A stretch of 43,498 nucleotides of DNA from a bacterium UBP6_UBA1209 (GTDB lineage Bacteria; UBP6; UBA1177), in the NCBI GenBank assembly GCA_002309575.1, contig DBXP01000020.1:23117-66614 (forward strand), in the 5' to 3' direction. The translations under genes were made by a program, and so were the position numbers. The number at the start of each line of letters is the position of its first letter. Position 1 is the first letter of the stretch. This document shows positions 9,511 to 16,763 of the stretch, in pieces. A model generated the notes under the pieces. It worked only from the letters and a program-made list of their open reading frames with translations, was not told the DNA's origin and searched no databases.

Positions 9511-9939
9511 TCATTTCAACTCCCGCTCCATTTCGAGGTAGGGGAGCTGGTTTCCGGTGTCTATGCCGCTAGAGGTGATCCTGAATGCGTGCCTTCGGTA
9601 AAAGCTGACTGCACGAAGGTTGTCGCTGTAGACGTTGAGACGGAGGAGTTTTTTGTTTTCAAGGGCGCGTTCAAGGAGCGCGGAGCCGGTGCCTCTGCCG
9701 AAGAAAGCGGGTTCGACGAAGAGTGCTTCTAGAAAATCTTCAGTGAAGCAGACGACTCCAATGATGCGGTTTCCTTCAATGCTTACAAGAGTTTGCGTCT
9801 CTCGTATCGTCTTTGAGACAAAGAGTCTGCTGTCATTTTCAAAGTAACCTTCAGGAAGCGGGAGCCTGACAGAGTTGTTCGATCTGACATAGAGGGCCTT
9901 CAGGACCGGAATGTCTGCTTCAGTGATCGGTCTTATCAA
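9511..9939 (-). CDS. GNAT-family N-acetyltransferase
   Basis: 142 residues, the usual size of a single GNAT domain. The start MIRPITEADIPVLKALY is typical of the family. The acetyl-CoA binding motif A is EPAFFGRGTGSALL (about 77-90; R/Q-x-x-G-x-G pattern), and motif B is LNVYSDNLRAVSFYRRHAF (about 100-118). It would transfer an acetyl group from acetyl-CoA to an amine. The substrate cannot be read from sequence. The start is a TTG at 9939, chosen because no ATG lies between the upstream in-frame stop and the conserved N-terminus. I see no strong ribosome binding site, and the gene lies 24 bases after the ankyrin gene, so translational coupling is plausible. Confidence 0.88.
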   Translation of the reverse strand: MIRPITEADIPVLKALYVRSNNSVRLPLPEGYFENDSRLFVSKTIRETQTLVSIEGNRIIGVVCFTEDFLEALFVEPAFFGRGTGSALLERALENKKLLRLNVYSDNLRAVSFYRRHAFRITSSGIDTGNQLPYLEMERELK

Positions 9940-9963
9940 GATAACTTGTTGGAATAGCTGTGT

Positions 9964-12852
9964 TTATTCGTAAGCACCGGCTCTTCTCAGCATGTCGACG
10001 ATCTGATAGTTGCCGGTGAACTGTGCGCGGATTATCGCGGTCCTGCCCTTGTCGTCCTTGGCGTTCAGGTCGGCGTTTTTGCTGATCAGGATCTGAACGG
10101 CCTTTTCGAAGCCTCTGCCGGAGACGATCATCAGCGGAGTGCTCTTCTGCTTGTCGGTGATGTTGAAGTTCGCACCGCGGTTGAGCAGCTCGACGACAAC
10201 ATACTCCTCGCGTTTTGCACAGGCATACAGCAGAACGGTCTCGCCGTTTTTGTCCTTTGCCTCGAGGTCAGCCTTTGCAGCCAGAAGGAGCTGGATCATC
10301 TTGTTGTCGCCGTTTCTTACGGCATACCAGAGCGGGAAGAGACCGTCCGAAAAGCGGCGGTTTACGGAGATCCCGCGCTGGATGAGGTTTTCGGTGATGT
10401 CGTGATAGTTGTTCAGCGTGCCGAAAGCCATCATCTCGTCCTGCTCGGAGCGTTTTTCGATCAGAGCGTCCTTCGAGAGCAGGAAGAAGACGACGTCGCG
10501 GCGGTTTTCCCGCTTTGCGTGGATCAGAGCCGAATCGCCGTTTTTATCCTGAGCGTCGATCTGGGCACCCTTTTCGACGAGCATCTTTACCTGGCGGATC
10601 TTGCCTTTGCCTGCAACGACGATGAGCGGAGTTTCGCCCTTCGTGTTGGCATGGTTGATGTCCGCGCTGCGCTCGAGCAGAAATTCGGCGATGTCGTCGA
10701 AATTTTTATAGAGCGCGATGAGGAGCGGCGTGTTTCCGAACATGTCAGCTGGGTCAACGGATGCGCTGTTTTCTAGGAAGAGCTTAACAAGCCCGATATT
10801 TCCGCGTGAGGTCGCAATGACAAGCGGGGAGTTGCCCTCGTTGTCGCGCAGATCGACCTTCGCGCCGTTTTTTACCAGCATGTGGACCATTCTCGGCTTA
10901 TCGACAAAGACAGCGTAGAGGAGCGCCGTGCGCCTCTGGTTGTCCATTGCGTTGACATCGGCGCCGCGTGTGATCAGAGCATTCGCGATCTCCTTTTTGT
11001 CGTTTTCGACAGCCCAGAAGAGCGCTGTTCTGCCTTTGTTGTCCTTCAAATTCAGGTTCGCGCCGTTTTTTGCAAGGATCTCAACCATTTTTGTGTTGTT
11101 CGTGAAGGCTGCGATCCATATCGCGCTGAGACCGTCCTTGAAGCGGTTGTTGACATTGACCTTGAGGTCGCCGGCAAGCAGCTGGACAAGCTCCTCGTCG
11201 CCGATAACAAGACCGCGCTGCAGAAGGAAGGTCGCCTCTTCGTTTTTGAGGGTCGCGCCGTACTTGCCGAGAAGTTTAGCGATGTCGTAACGCCTTGTCG
11301 AAACGCAGTAGTTGAGGAGGCTTTTGCCCGACGGGTCGGCGACACGCGGATTCGCTCCGGCTTTGAGGAGTTCTCCGGCGATATCGGCGCGGCTTTTGAC
11401 CGATGCGTACCAGAGGAGCGTCAGACCGTCTTCGTAGACTGTATTTACGTTCGGACGAAGCGCTGCAAGTGACTTGACTTTCGGGTAGTCCTCATTTGTA
11501 ACTGCCTGTTTTAACATGAGATCTACATCTTTGGACGTCCTAAGGACCCCGGCGCCTGCAAGACGCGTGATAACTTCGGTGTTGCCTGTCTCTACAGCCC
11601 AGAGGAAGATCGTCTGGCTGTTTTTGTCACGAACTTCGATGCTCGTGCCTGCCTTCAGAAAGATATCGAAAACATCCCATGAATTTTTCATCGCGGCGTG
11701 CCAGAGCGCGGTCCTGCCGTCGTCGAAGGTGATGTTCAGCGTGTCGCGCTGCTTTGCCGTGAGGGTCGCAAGCCATGTGTCGTTTTTGTCTACGGCGATC
11801 ATCATCAGTGACTTCGATTCGACCGAGGTGAGTTTTGCCCCGCGGCCTGCAAGATAGCCGACCATCTCGTTGTATCCGGTCAAAATCGCAAGTAAAAGCG
11901 GCGATATACCCTGTTTGTTGTGATAGTTCACGTTAGCGCCTTTGGCGAGAAGCGACTTTATCTGGTCGCCGTCACGGGCCTGGACCGCCGCGATGAGATC
12001 GTTGTTGACCTCCTCAAGACTTTTTACGACAGGGGTGAGGGAGATGGTTCTTTTGACGTTTTCGCCGTTTTTGAGGTTTACGGATTCATCCTTCGTGTTG
12101 TGTCCGGCAAGTTCGTAGCGGATCGTGTGGACACCGGGTTCGAGACCTTCGATCCTGCAGGGGGCGGTGCACTCCTTCTTATCGTTCGAAGAGACATCGA
12201 CAGTGACGTAAACACCTGATTTCGATGAAAAAAATTCAATAGAACCGGGAATGACCGCCGGAGCTGCGGCAACAGGCGCCGCCTCGACCGGAACGACGTA
12301 TGTCTTCTCATTTTCAGCCTTGAAATTTTCAGCTTTGTATTTCTCGAGAGCCTCGTTTTTTTCAACCAGGACAGGGGTTTCCGTCTTTTTGCCGTGGATC
12401 ATCAGGACAACGGCTTCGAGAGCCTGCTTCATTCCGGCCGCGGTCCCGTTGAAATCGACAGCTCCAGCCTCGGTCTTGCGTTTGCCGTCGATGTAAATGT
12501 AGTTGACGGTAAGCGTGAAGATCCCGCCGAAGTAGTCGATCGTCGGAATGACTACGATATCAGCCTGGAGCGCCCGTCCGATCTCAAGCTGGCACTCCAT
12601 CTGGGTGCATCCCGCCCAGTCCTTTGACCTTTTTTGGAGGTCCTGAAGCTGTTTGTCCGGTATGATCGTATACCTTCCGAGTTTGCCGAGAAGCTGGGAA
12701 AGGTAGCTTTTCGACTCGCGGACAACGTCGGGATGGACTTTCGACGTTTTGTCGGAAATGTCCATAATTGCCAATGATTCCGCAAAGATATGTGCTGTGA
12801 CGAGCAGTGTTAAGAGCACGAAAAACAGCTTTCGAACGGGAGAACTTGCCAT
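9964..12852 (-). CDS. Secreted TolB-like / PEGA / ankyrin-repeat protein
   Basis: 962 residues from ATG at 12852 (GGAGGT 5 bases upstream). A signal peptide (about 1-24) precedes a TolB/CsgG-like N-terminal fold (25-155). Within it, GCTQMECQLEIGRALQADIV matches the Cys...Cys-x-x-EIG-x-x-L-x-A-D signature seen in such proteins of Myxococcota and spirochaetes. A charged KAEN linker leads to a PEGA-type beta domain (about 201-272, with a Cys pair in KKECTAPCRIEGLEPG). From about 283 to the C-terminus there are roughly 20 ankyrin repeats (for example NKGRTALFWAVENDKKEIANAL). The protein should act in the periplasm or at the surface as a protein-binding scaffold. The partner is unknown. It is much longer than typical bacterial ankyrin proteins. 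It has no transmembrane anchor apart from the signal peptide. Confidence 0.9.
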   Translation of the reverse strand: MASSPVRKLFFVLLTLLVTAHIFAESLAIMDISDKTSKVHPDVVRESKSYLSQLLGKLGRYTIIPDKQLQDLQKRSKDWAGCTQMECQLEIGRALQADIVVIPTIDYFGGIFTLTVNYIYIDGKRKTEAGAVDFNGTAAGMKQALEAVVLMIHGKKTETPVLVEKNEALEKYKAENFKAENEKTYVVPVEAAPVAAAPAVIPGSIEFFSSKSGVYVTVDVSSNDKKECTAPCRIEGLEPGVHTIRYELAGHNTKDESVNLKNGENVKRTISLTPVVKSLEEVNNDLIAAVQARDGDQIKSLLAKGANVNYHNKQGISPLLLAILTGYNEMVGYLAGRGAKLTSVESKSLMMIAVDKNDTWLATLTAKQRDTLNITFDDGRTALWHAAMKNSWDVFDIFLKAGTSIEVRDKNSQTIFLWAVETGNTEVITRLAGAGVLRTSKDVDLMLKQAVTNEDYPKVKSLAALRPNVNTVYEDGLTLLWYASVKSRADIAGELLKAGANPRVADPSGKSLLNYCVSTRRYDIAKLLGKYGATLKNEEATFLLQRGLVIGDEELVQLLAGDLKVNVNNRFKDGLSAIWIAAFTNNTKMVEILAKNGANLNLKDNKGRTALFWAVENDKKEIANALITRGADVNAMDNQRRTALLYAVFVDKPRMVHMLVKNGAKVDLRDNEGNSPLVIATSRGNIGLVKLFLENSASVDPADMFGNTPLLIALYKNFDDIAEFLLERSADINHANTKGETPLIVVAGKGKIRQVKMLVEKGAQIDAQDKNGDSALIHAKRENRRDVVFFLLSKDALIEKRSEQDEMMAFGTLNNYHDITENLIQRGISVNRRFSDGLFPLWYAVRNGDNKMIQLLLAAKADLEAKDKNGETVLLYACAKREEYVVVELLNRGANFNITDKQKSTPLMIVSGRGFEKAVQILISKNADLNAKDDKGRTAIIRAQFTGNYQIVDMLRRAGAYE

Positions 12853-12865
12853 TCATTACCTCCAA

Positions 12866-12890
12866 ATCAAAAAAACCTGACGAGTCTATA
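12866..12890 (-). promoter_or_regulatory. Conserved upstream element TATAGACTCGT...T7GAT (ankyrin gene)
   Basis: Read on the minus strand, TATAGACTCGT is followed after four bases by TTTTTTTGAT and then, close by, the ribosome binding site. The same 11-mer and T7GAT tail occur on the plus strand at 13653-13675 ahead of the pilin operon. Candidate -10 region plus initially transcribed sequence. The -35 is not evident (TTGTAT lies 15 bases upstream of TATAGA). Confidence 0.45.
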
Positions 12891-12942
12891 TCGAAAGGAG
12901 GCGCCATACAATAAAAAAATAGAGGAGAAGCCGAAAAAATGG

Positions 12943-13572
12943 CTAGAGCTTGGCCAGAAGCGACTCAAAATCGCTGCCGTTCTCTCTCTTGTTGACCATC
13001 TTTGCGATATATTTGCCGATGATGTCGAATTCAAGGTTGACCGCTGAGCCGCTTATCAGCGAATTTTCAAGCGCAGTCTTTGCGAGCGTCTCCGGGATCA
13101 GGGAGACAGTGAAGTCCGATTCCGTGACCTCTGCCGTGGTAAGGCTCACGCCGTTCAGGCATACGGAGCCTCTTTTGACGATGAAATCGGAAAACTCGGA
13201 ATCAAATTTAACTCTGATTTCAATGCCTTGGCCTATCTTTTTTGTAGAATCGACAACGCCTGTGGTATCGACGTGGCCCTGAACGATATGTCCTCCGAAA
13301 CGCCCGTCTGCAGCCATCGCACGCTCGAGATTGACCTCTCTTCCCGTGCTGTACCTGCCTGCGATAGAGCGTTTAAGCGTCATTTCCGAAAGAAAAAAGG
13401 TGATTTTAGCCGCATCGAAGCTCTCGACAGTCAGGCAGACGCCGTCGACAGCTATCGAATCTCCTCTTCCGATGCCGTTTCCGAATGGGTTTGTAAGCGT
13501 CAGCCGCGATTCGCTGCCTGTTTTTTTAAGTTCGATGACCTTTCCGACAGCTTCAACGATTCCTGTAAACAT
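12943..13572 (-). CDS. ribE: Riboflavin synthase alpha subunit
   Basis: 209 residues, the normal family length (about 200-220). The enzyme dismutates two 6,7-dimethyl-8-ribityllumazine molecules to riboflavin plus the pyrimidinedione precursor, in the cytoplasm. The two homologous lumazine-binding halves are visible. The first begins MFTGIVEAVGKV and has DSIAVDGVCLTV. The second begins HIVQGHVDTTGVV and has GSVCLNGVSLTTAEV. The start is ATG 13572, preceded by GGAGG at 5 bases. A longer TTG start at 13584 would add only four residues and would swallow that site. No other rib genes lie nearby. The leader is about 70 bases, too short for an FMN riboswitch. The name ribE is used here for the alpha subunit; some genomes call it ribC. 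Confidence 0.96.
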   Translation of the reverse strand: MFTGIVEAVGKVIELKKTGSESRLTLTNPFGNGIGRGDSIAVDGVCLTVESFDAAKITFFLSEMTLKRSIAGRYSTGREVNLERAMAADGRFGGHIVQGHVDTTGVVDSTKKIGQGIEIRVKFDSEFSDFIVKRGSVCLNGVSLTTAEVTESDFTVSLIPETLAKTALENSLISGSAVNLEFDIIGKYIAKMVNKRENGSDFESLLAKL

Positions 13573-13756
13573 TTCTGCCTCCAAAATTTTTGGGAACTAT
13601 AGCGAAAAAAAACGAAAAATCAGCAGATTTCAAGCGAAATTTTGTTTGTCCCTATAGACTCGTACTTTTTTTGATGATAAAATAAAGCGCTTTCTATAGG
13701 CAGGTACGCTTATTTAATATAAAACGCGTAAAACTTGCAAAAATGTGGAGGTTGAT
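13573..13756. promoter_or_regulatory. Divergent promoter region between ribE and the pilin operon
   Basis: About 180 AT-rich bases separate the two divergent units. Toward ribE (minus strand) a CTATAG box lies at about 13607-13612. Toward the pilin genes there are CTATAG (13652-13657), TTGATG (13671-13676) with TATAGG 18 bases further, and TAATAT (13715-13720). None forms a textbook sigma-70 pair, and no GG-N10-GC sigma-54 pattern was found. The recurrent CTATAG boxes suggest the local promoter consensus. Confidence 0.4.
13653..13675 (+). promoter_or_regulatory. Conserved upstream element TATAGACTCGT...T7GAT (pilin operon)
   Basis: TATAGACTCGTAC followed by TTTTTTTGAT, the same arrangement as on the minus strand at 12866-12890 ahead of the ankyrin gene. 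Here it is about 80 bases before the first pilin start, so it would give a longer leader. Confidence 0.45.
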
Positions 13757-14488
13757 ATGAAAAAAGCTTTTACGATCATTGAGTTGATGATTTGCCTGGC
13801 GGTTGTTTCCATACTCGCCGGAGCTGCCGTTCCCCAGGTCAGGCTCTGGAATGCGAGAAACAGAGGGCTCGATGCGGTCACGTCGATCATCGCCGACTAT
13901 TCGAAGGCCCGCTCCGTTGCAAACTACATCGTTGTCGAGCCGTCAGCTTCCGACGGGACGCAGATCACCTACAGCGAAGATTTTTCCGGGCTTGCAAGTC
14001 AGGTCCATATCGGAAAACGGCCGCAGATCGCGCTGAAGTTCGACGGCGACGGTAAAAGTTATTCGATACTGCAGAAAAACCGCTCGGGCGACAACTGGTC
14101 TTCGGCCTCTGTCGTAAAGCTGAAAACGACAGAGCTTCCATCGGGTGTCAATATCAAAAAGATTTTTTTCAACCCGATAGCGTCAAACGATCTCTTTTTC
14201 TTCTCTCCTGACGGCCGTCTGATGGTCGGAAGCGCGACCGGTCAGGGCGGAACAGCCACAAACGAGGCTTTCAATCTCTCCGTCAGCTCGCTCGGATGCG
14301 GAGGCTCCGGCACGATCAGACAGACGACGGAGCTTGTCCTCCAGGCTGAATCGAAGGTCGAGGACGGCAAATACATCAGTTACAGGATAGATTTCAATAC
14401 GCTGGGAGCCTATCACGTCTGCGTTGTCCACCACAACACGAGCGGGTCGGCTGACTTCCGTACCAACGGTGAACTGCTTCAGTTTTAG
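13757..14488 (+). CDS. FimT/GspH-like minor pilin
   Basis: 243 residues beginning MKKAFTIIELMICLAVVSIL. This is a class III (prepilin) signal with a very short leader, Glu at mature position 5 and a hydrophobic helix, as in GspH/FimT (the initiating minor pilin). The residue before the predicted cleavage is Ala rather than the usual Gly. The start is ATG 13757, because GGAGG at 13747-13751 sits 5 bases before it. A GTG at 13745 would add four residues and lie in the ribosome binding site. The globular part carries two separate Cys residues (SLGCGGSG and YHVCVVHH) that could pair. First gene of the operon, 8 bases before the PilV-like gene. Confidence 0.85.
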   Translation: MKKAFTIIELMICLAVVSILAGAAVPQVRLWNARNRGLDAVTSIIADYSKARSVANYIVVEPSASDGTQITYSEDFSGLASQVHIGKRPQIALKFDGDGKSYSILQKNRSGDNWSSASVVKLKTTELPSGVNIKKIFFNPIASNDLFFFSPDGRLMVGSATGQGGTATNEAFNLSVSSLGCGGSGTIRQTTELVLQAESKVEDGKYISYRIDFNTLGAYHVCVVHHNTSGSADFRTNGELLQF

Positions 14489-14496
14489 GAGGAGTA

Positions 14497-15099
14497 ATGA
14501 AAACGATACAGAAAAACAAGGGCTTTACGCTGCTTGAGGTAATGGTGTCGATTTTTGTTTTTATGATCGGCATGGTAGGTTTCGTGAAGTTCCAGATCAG
14601 GTCTTCGGAGATGATTTTCGATAATGAATCCGCACAGATAGCACATTCACTGGCATTCAATCTGCTTGAGGATATAGATTCAATGGATTCGGAATCGCTG
14701 AGGAAGATGTTCGGCGGCGACAGCGTAAACGAAACTCCTGACAGCACTTATGCAGACAAGTTGACTAAGGACAGGACCGGCAGCTATTCGCCGGGTCCCT
14801 ACAACTCGTTCGGACTTGCCGACAACTCCGCGACCTACAAATTTTACAGGCGTATTTCGGTTCAGAAGTATGCCAGCAACGCGATCGCGGGTTCCGGTTT
14901 TTATACCCAGAAAAACTCTCCGTACGATCTTCTGCGCCAGTTCAATGTATATGTTATGTGGCCCAGGAGGGAGTATCCCGATGCAACCTGCTCTGCCACA
15001 AACATCGGAGACTTCGAAGAAAAGTGTCAGTCTATTAAACTGTCGTTGCTGAAGCCTGTTTCGAAAGAGACAGCAGCGGCTGCCGGCGAAGGCAATTAA
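14497..15099 (+). CDS. pilV: PilV-like minor pilin
   Basis: 200 residues, start MKTIQKNKGFTLLEVMVSIF with the canonical Gly-Phe prepilin cleavage site and Glu5. The continuation FMIGMVGFVKFQIRSSEM and a residue pattern of AQIAHSLAFNLLEDIDSM resemble PilV/GspI-type pilins (RxxAxxxAxxLLExI). AGGAGG overlaps the previous stop codon. In other bacteria PilV belongs to the minor pilin complex that primes pilus assembly and supports PilY1. Position second in a fimT-pilV-pilW-pilX-pilY1 order supports the name. Confidence 0.85.
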   Translation: MKTIQKNKGFTLLEVMVSIFVFMIGMVGFVKFQIRSSEMIFDNESAQIAHSLAFNLLEDIDSMDSESLRKMFGGDSVNETPDSTYADKLTKDRTGSYSPGPYNSFGLADNSATYKFYRRISVQKYASNAIAGSGFYTQKNSPYDLLRQFNVYVMWPRREYPDATCSATNIGDFEEKCQSIKLSLLKPVSKETAAAAGEGN

Positions 15100-15109
15100 G
15101 GAGGTGGCT

Positions 15110-16162
15110 TTGAAGAATATAAATAAAAATCATGGGTTTACGCTGATCGAACTTATGGTGGCGATCGCGGTTTCCACTATCGTTGTCAGCGTTTTCTTTA
15201 AAATGTACGAGACGGCCTCACGTGTCGAGAGGACGACTTTCAGGCGTTCGTCGGCATACCTTATCGGTGACAAAATGGTCAATGCCGTAGCAGATTCGAT
15301 GCGTATGATCGGATTCAACAAGTCCAAATTCGATCCGATCACCGACGGTGCGGTCGAGGGCGGCTATCTTGGCGGCGGCAAGACATCAGTTGCTTTCAAA
15401 TCTCCTTACGGAACTGTCATCTCGAAGCTCGCCGAGGCAGCCTCAGGCAGCGGGACTTCGTGTACTCTTAAGCTTATCTCCGAGCAGATGGGGGCTTATG
15501 ATTCCACGATGAACAGCAACAGGATTTATGCTCATACGAAGGCAGGGCTCCGTACAGGAACGATAAGCGGGATCAGCGGCAACCAGCTTGCGGCGAGTTT
15601 CAGCGATATTTCCGACTGCAGCGAGCTTCCGGCAGGAACGATCGTCGGTGGCGCAGATATGTGTTTCCATCTGAATGTGAACACTACCGCAGGGAGCTCT
15701 CTCTTCAATTTCTTTGCAACTCCGATGGCTGACGGCGACACCTGCTCCGCAAACGGTTCCGATACCCAGGCTCAGTCAACTGATATTTTATTCCTTGATT
15801 ATAGGGAAACGGGTCAGGGGATCGCGCTGCCGATCAAGATCAAGAAATTTATCATCGAGTATCTTTGGGAGGACCGCTCGGACGACACGAATATCGTCAG
15901 GGAGTGGACGACAACTTCACTGAATACCTCCAACTCCGAAAAGAGCATTGTTGCGGTAAGGTTCGGGATCATCGTCGCAGACCCGATGCCGAGATATTCG
16001 AAATCCGAACAGATCACCGGCGAAAAGATCAAATACTGCATCTTTCCGTCCTCTGCCGAAACTGATTACTGCTACGAAAATACCAACATGAACGAATCGG
16101 TTTATGTCTTCAGAAGGACCGTTTACCTCAGAAATGAGGATTACCTGCGCGGTATTTATTAG
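15110..16162 (+). CDS. pilW: PilW-like minor pilin
   Basis: 350 residues with the prepilin start MKNINKNHGFTLIELMVAIA (Gly-Phe cleavage, Glu5), then a long globular domain as expected of PilW. I place the start at TTG 15110 because GGAGG (15100-15104) is 5 bases upstream, as in the neighbouring genes. A GTG at 15104 overlaps the ribosome binding site and would only add two residues. Region 15-70 (TIVVSVFFKMYETASRVERTTFR) resembles PilW/GspJ proteins. There are several Cys residues (DCSELPAG, ADMCFHLN, DTCSANG, YCIF, DYCYEN), more than is usual, in keeping with the Cys-rich style of the operon. Confidence 0.85.
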   Translation: MKNINKNHGFTLIELMVAIAVSTIVVSVFFKMYETASRVERTTFRRSSAYLIGDKMVNAVADSMRMIGFNKSKFDPITDGAVEGGYLGGGKTSVAFKSPYGTVISKLAEAASGSGTSCTLKLISEQMGAYDSTMNSNRIYAHTKAGLRTGTISGISGNQLAASFSDISDCSELPAGTIVGGADMCFHLNVNTTAGSSLFNFFATPMADGDTCSANGSDTQAQSTDILFLDYRETGQGIALPIKIKKFIIEYLWEDRSDDTNIVREWTTTSLNTSNSEKSIVAVRFGIIVADPMPRYSKSEQITGEKIKYCIFPSSAETDYCYENTNMNESVYVFRRTVYLRNEDYLRGIY

Positions 16163-16171
16163 GGGGTAAAG

Positions 16172-16744
16172 ATGATGAGCAACATTATAAAACAACGCGG
16201 CGCTGCACTTTTTATCAGCCTTCTGCTGACGACCAGCATCGCGATCCTTTCGATGGCTTCGATGTCCAGGCTTTCGGAGATGACTCACTCGACGGGCCGG
16301 GATCTCGAGGATATGCGGCTTACGCTTTATGCCCAGTCCGCCTCCTACCTTGTCAACGCGAGGATCCAGGAGCTTGTCGACGCCGATCTTCAGTTCGACA
16401 ACTACTATGTCATCCCGCAGAACAACGTAGACGGCGGATATGAATACTATCCGAAGCGCTCTCTGCACGACAATGCGCTTTCGGGAGACAACCCGATCCT
16501 TTTCGGATACCGTGCGGTCGCGACGGTCTTTGCCGGAAAGGGCGACCAGCCTGCCGGTCTGAAGGATCCGATCGACAGCGAGAGAGTCCGCTGCTACGAC
16601 ATCACGATCGATGTCCGCGAGGTCCACGGATCGCAAATCAAGTATTACGGTTCCGATACACTTTCGGACGGAAACTTTTATTTCGGAAAAATGAAGACTT
16701 TCGGGACTATTTCATGCTTCTCGAAAGAGAATGTATACGAGTAA
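16172..16744 (+). CDS. pilX: PilX-like minor pilin
   Basis: 190 residues. The N-terminus MMSNIIKQRGAALFISLLLT matches the PilX_N pattern (RGAAL followed by a hydrophobic helix, with no Glu5). AGGGGG lies 5-6 bases before tandem ATGs at 16172 and 16175; either could start. In the known system PilX completes the minor pilin tip complex with PilV, PilW and PilE under PilY1. The gene sits 9 bases after pilW and 19 before pilY1. The mature domain has only two Cys (CYDI and ISCFS). Confidence 0.82.
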   Translation: MMSNIIKQRGAALFISLLLTTSIAILSMASMSRLSEMTHSTGRDLEDMRLTLYAQSASYLVNARIQELVDADLQFDNYYVIPQNNVDGGYEYYPKRSLHDNALSGDNPILFGYRAVATVFAGKGDQPAGLKDPIDSERVRCYDITIDVREVHGSQIKYYGSDTLSDGNFYFGKMKTFGTISCFSKENVYE

Positions 16745-16763
16745 TTTTATATAGGAGCCGGTC

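Noticed and set aside
12891..12942. Terminator between ribE and the ankyrin gene
   Set aside because: AGCC...GGCT gives only a 4-bp stem with an 8-base loop beside T-runs; too weak to call.
13573..13650. FMN riboswitch ahead of ribE
   Set aside because: The leader is only about 70 AT-rich bases and lacks the conserved FMN-element helices.
13573..13756. Sigma-54 promoter for the pilin operon
   Set aside because: No GG-N10-GC element was found on the plus strand, although pilin genes in other bacteria often use it.
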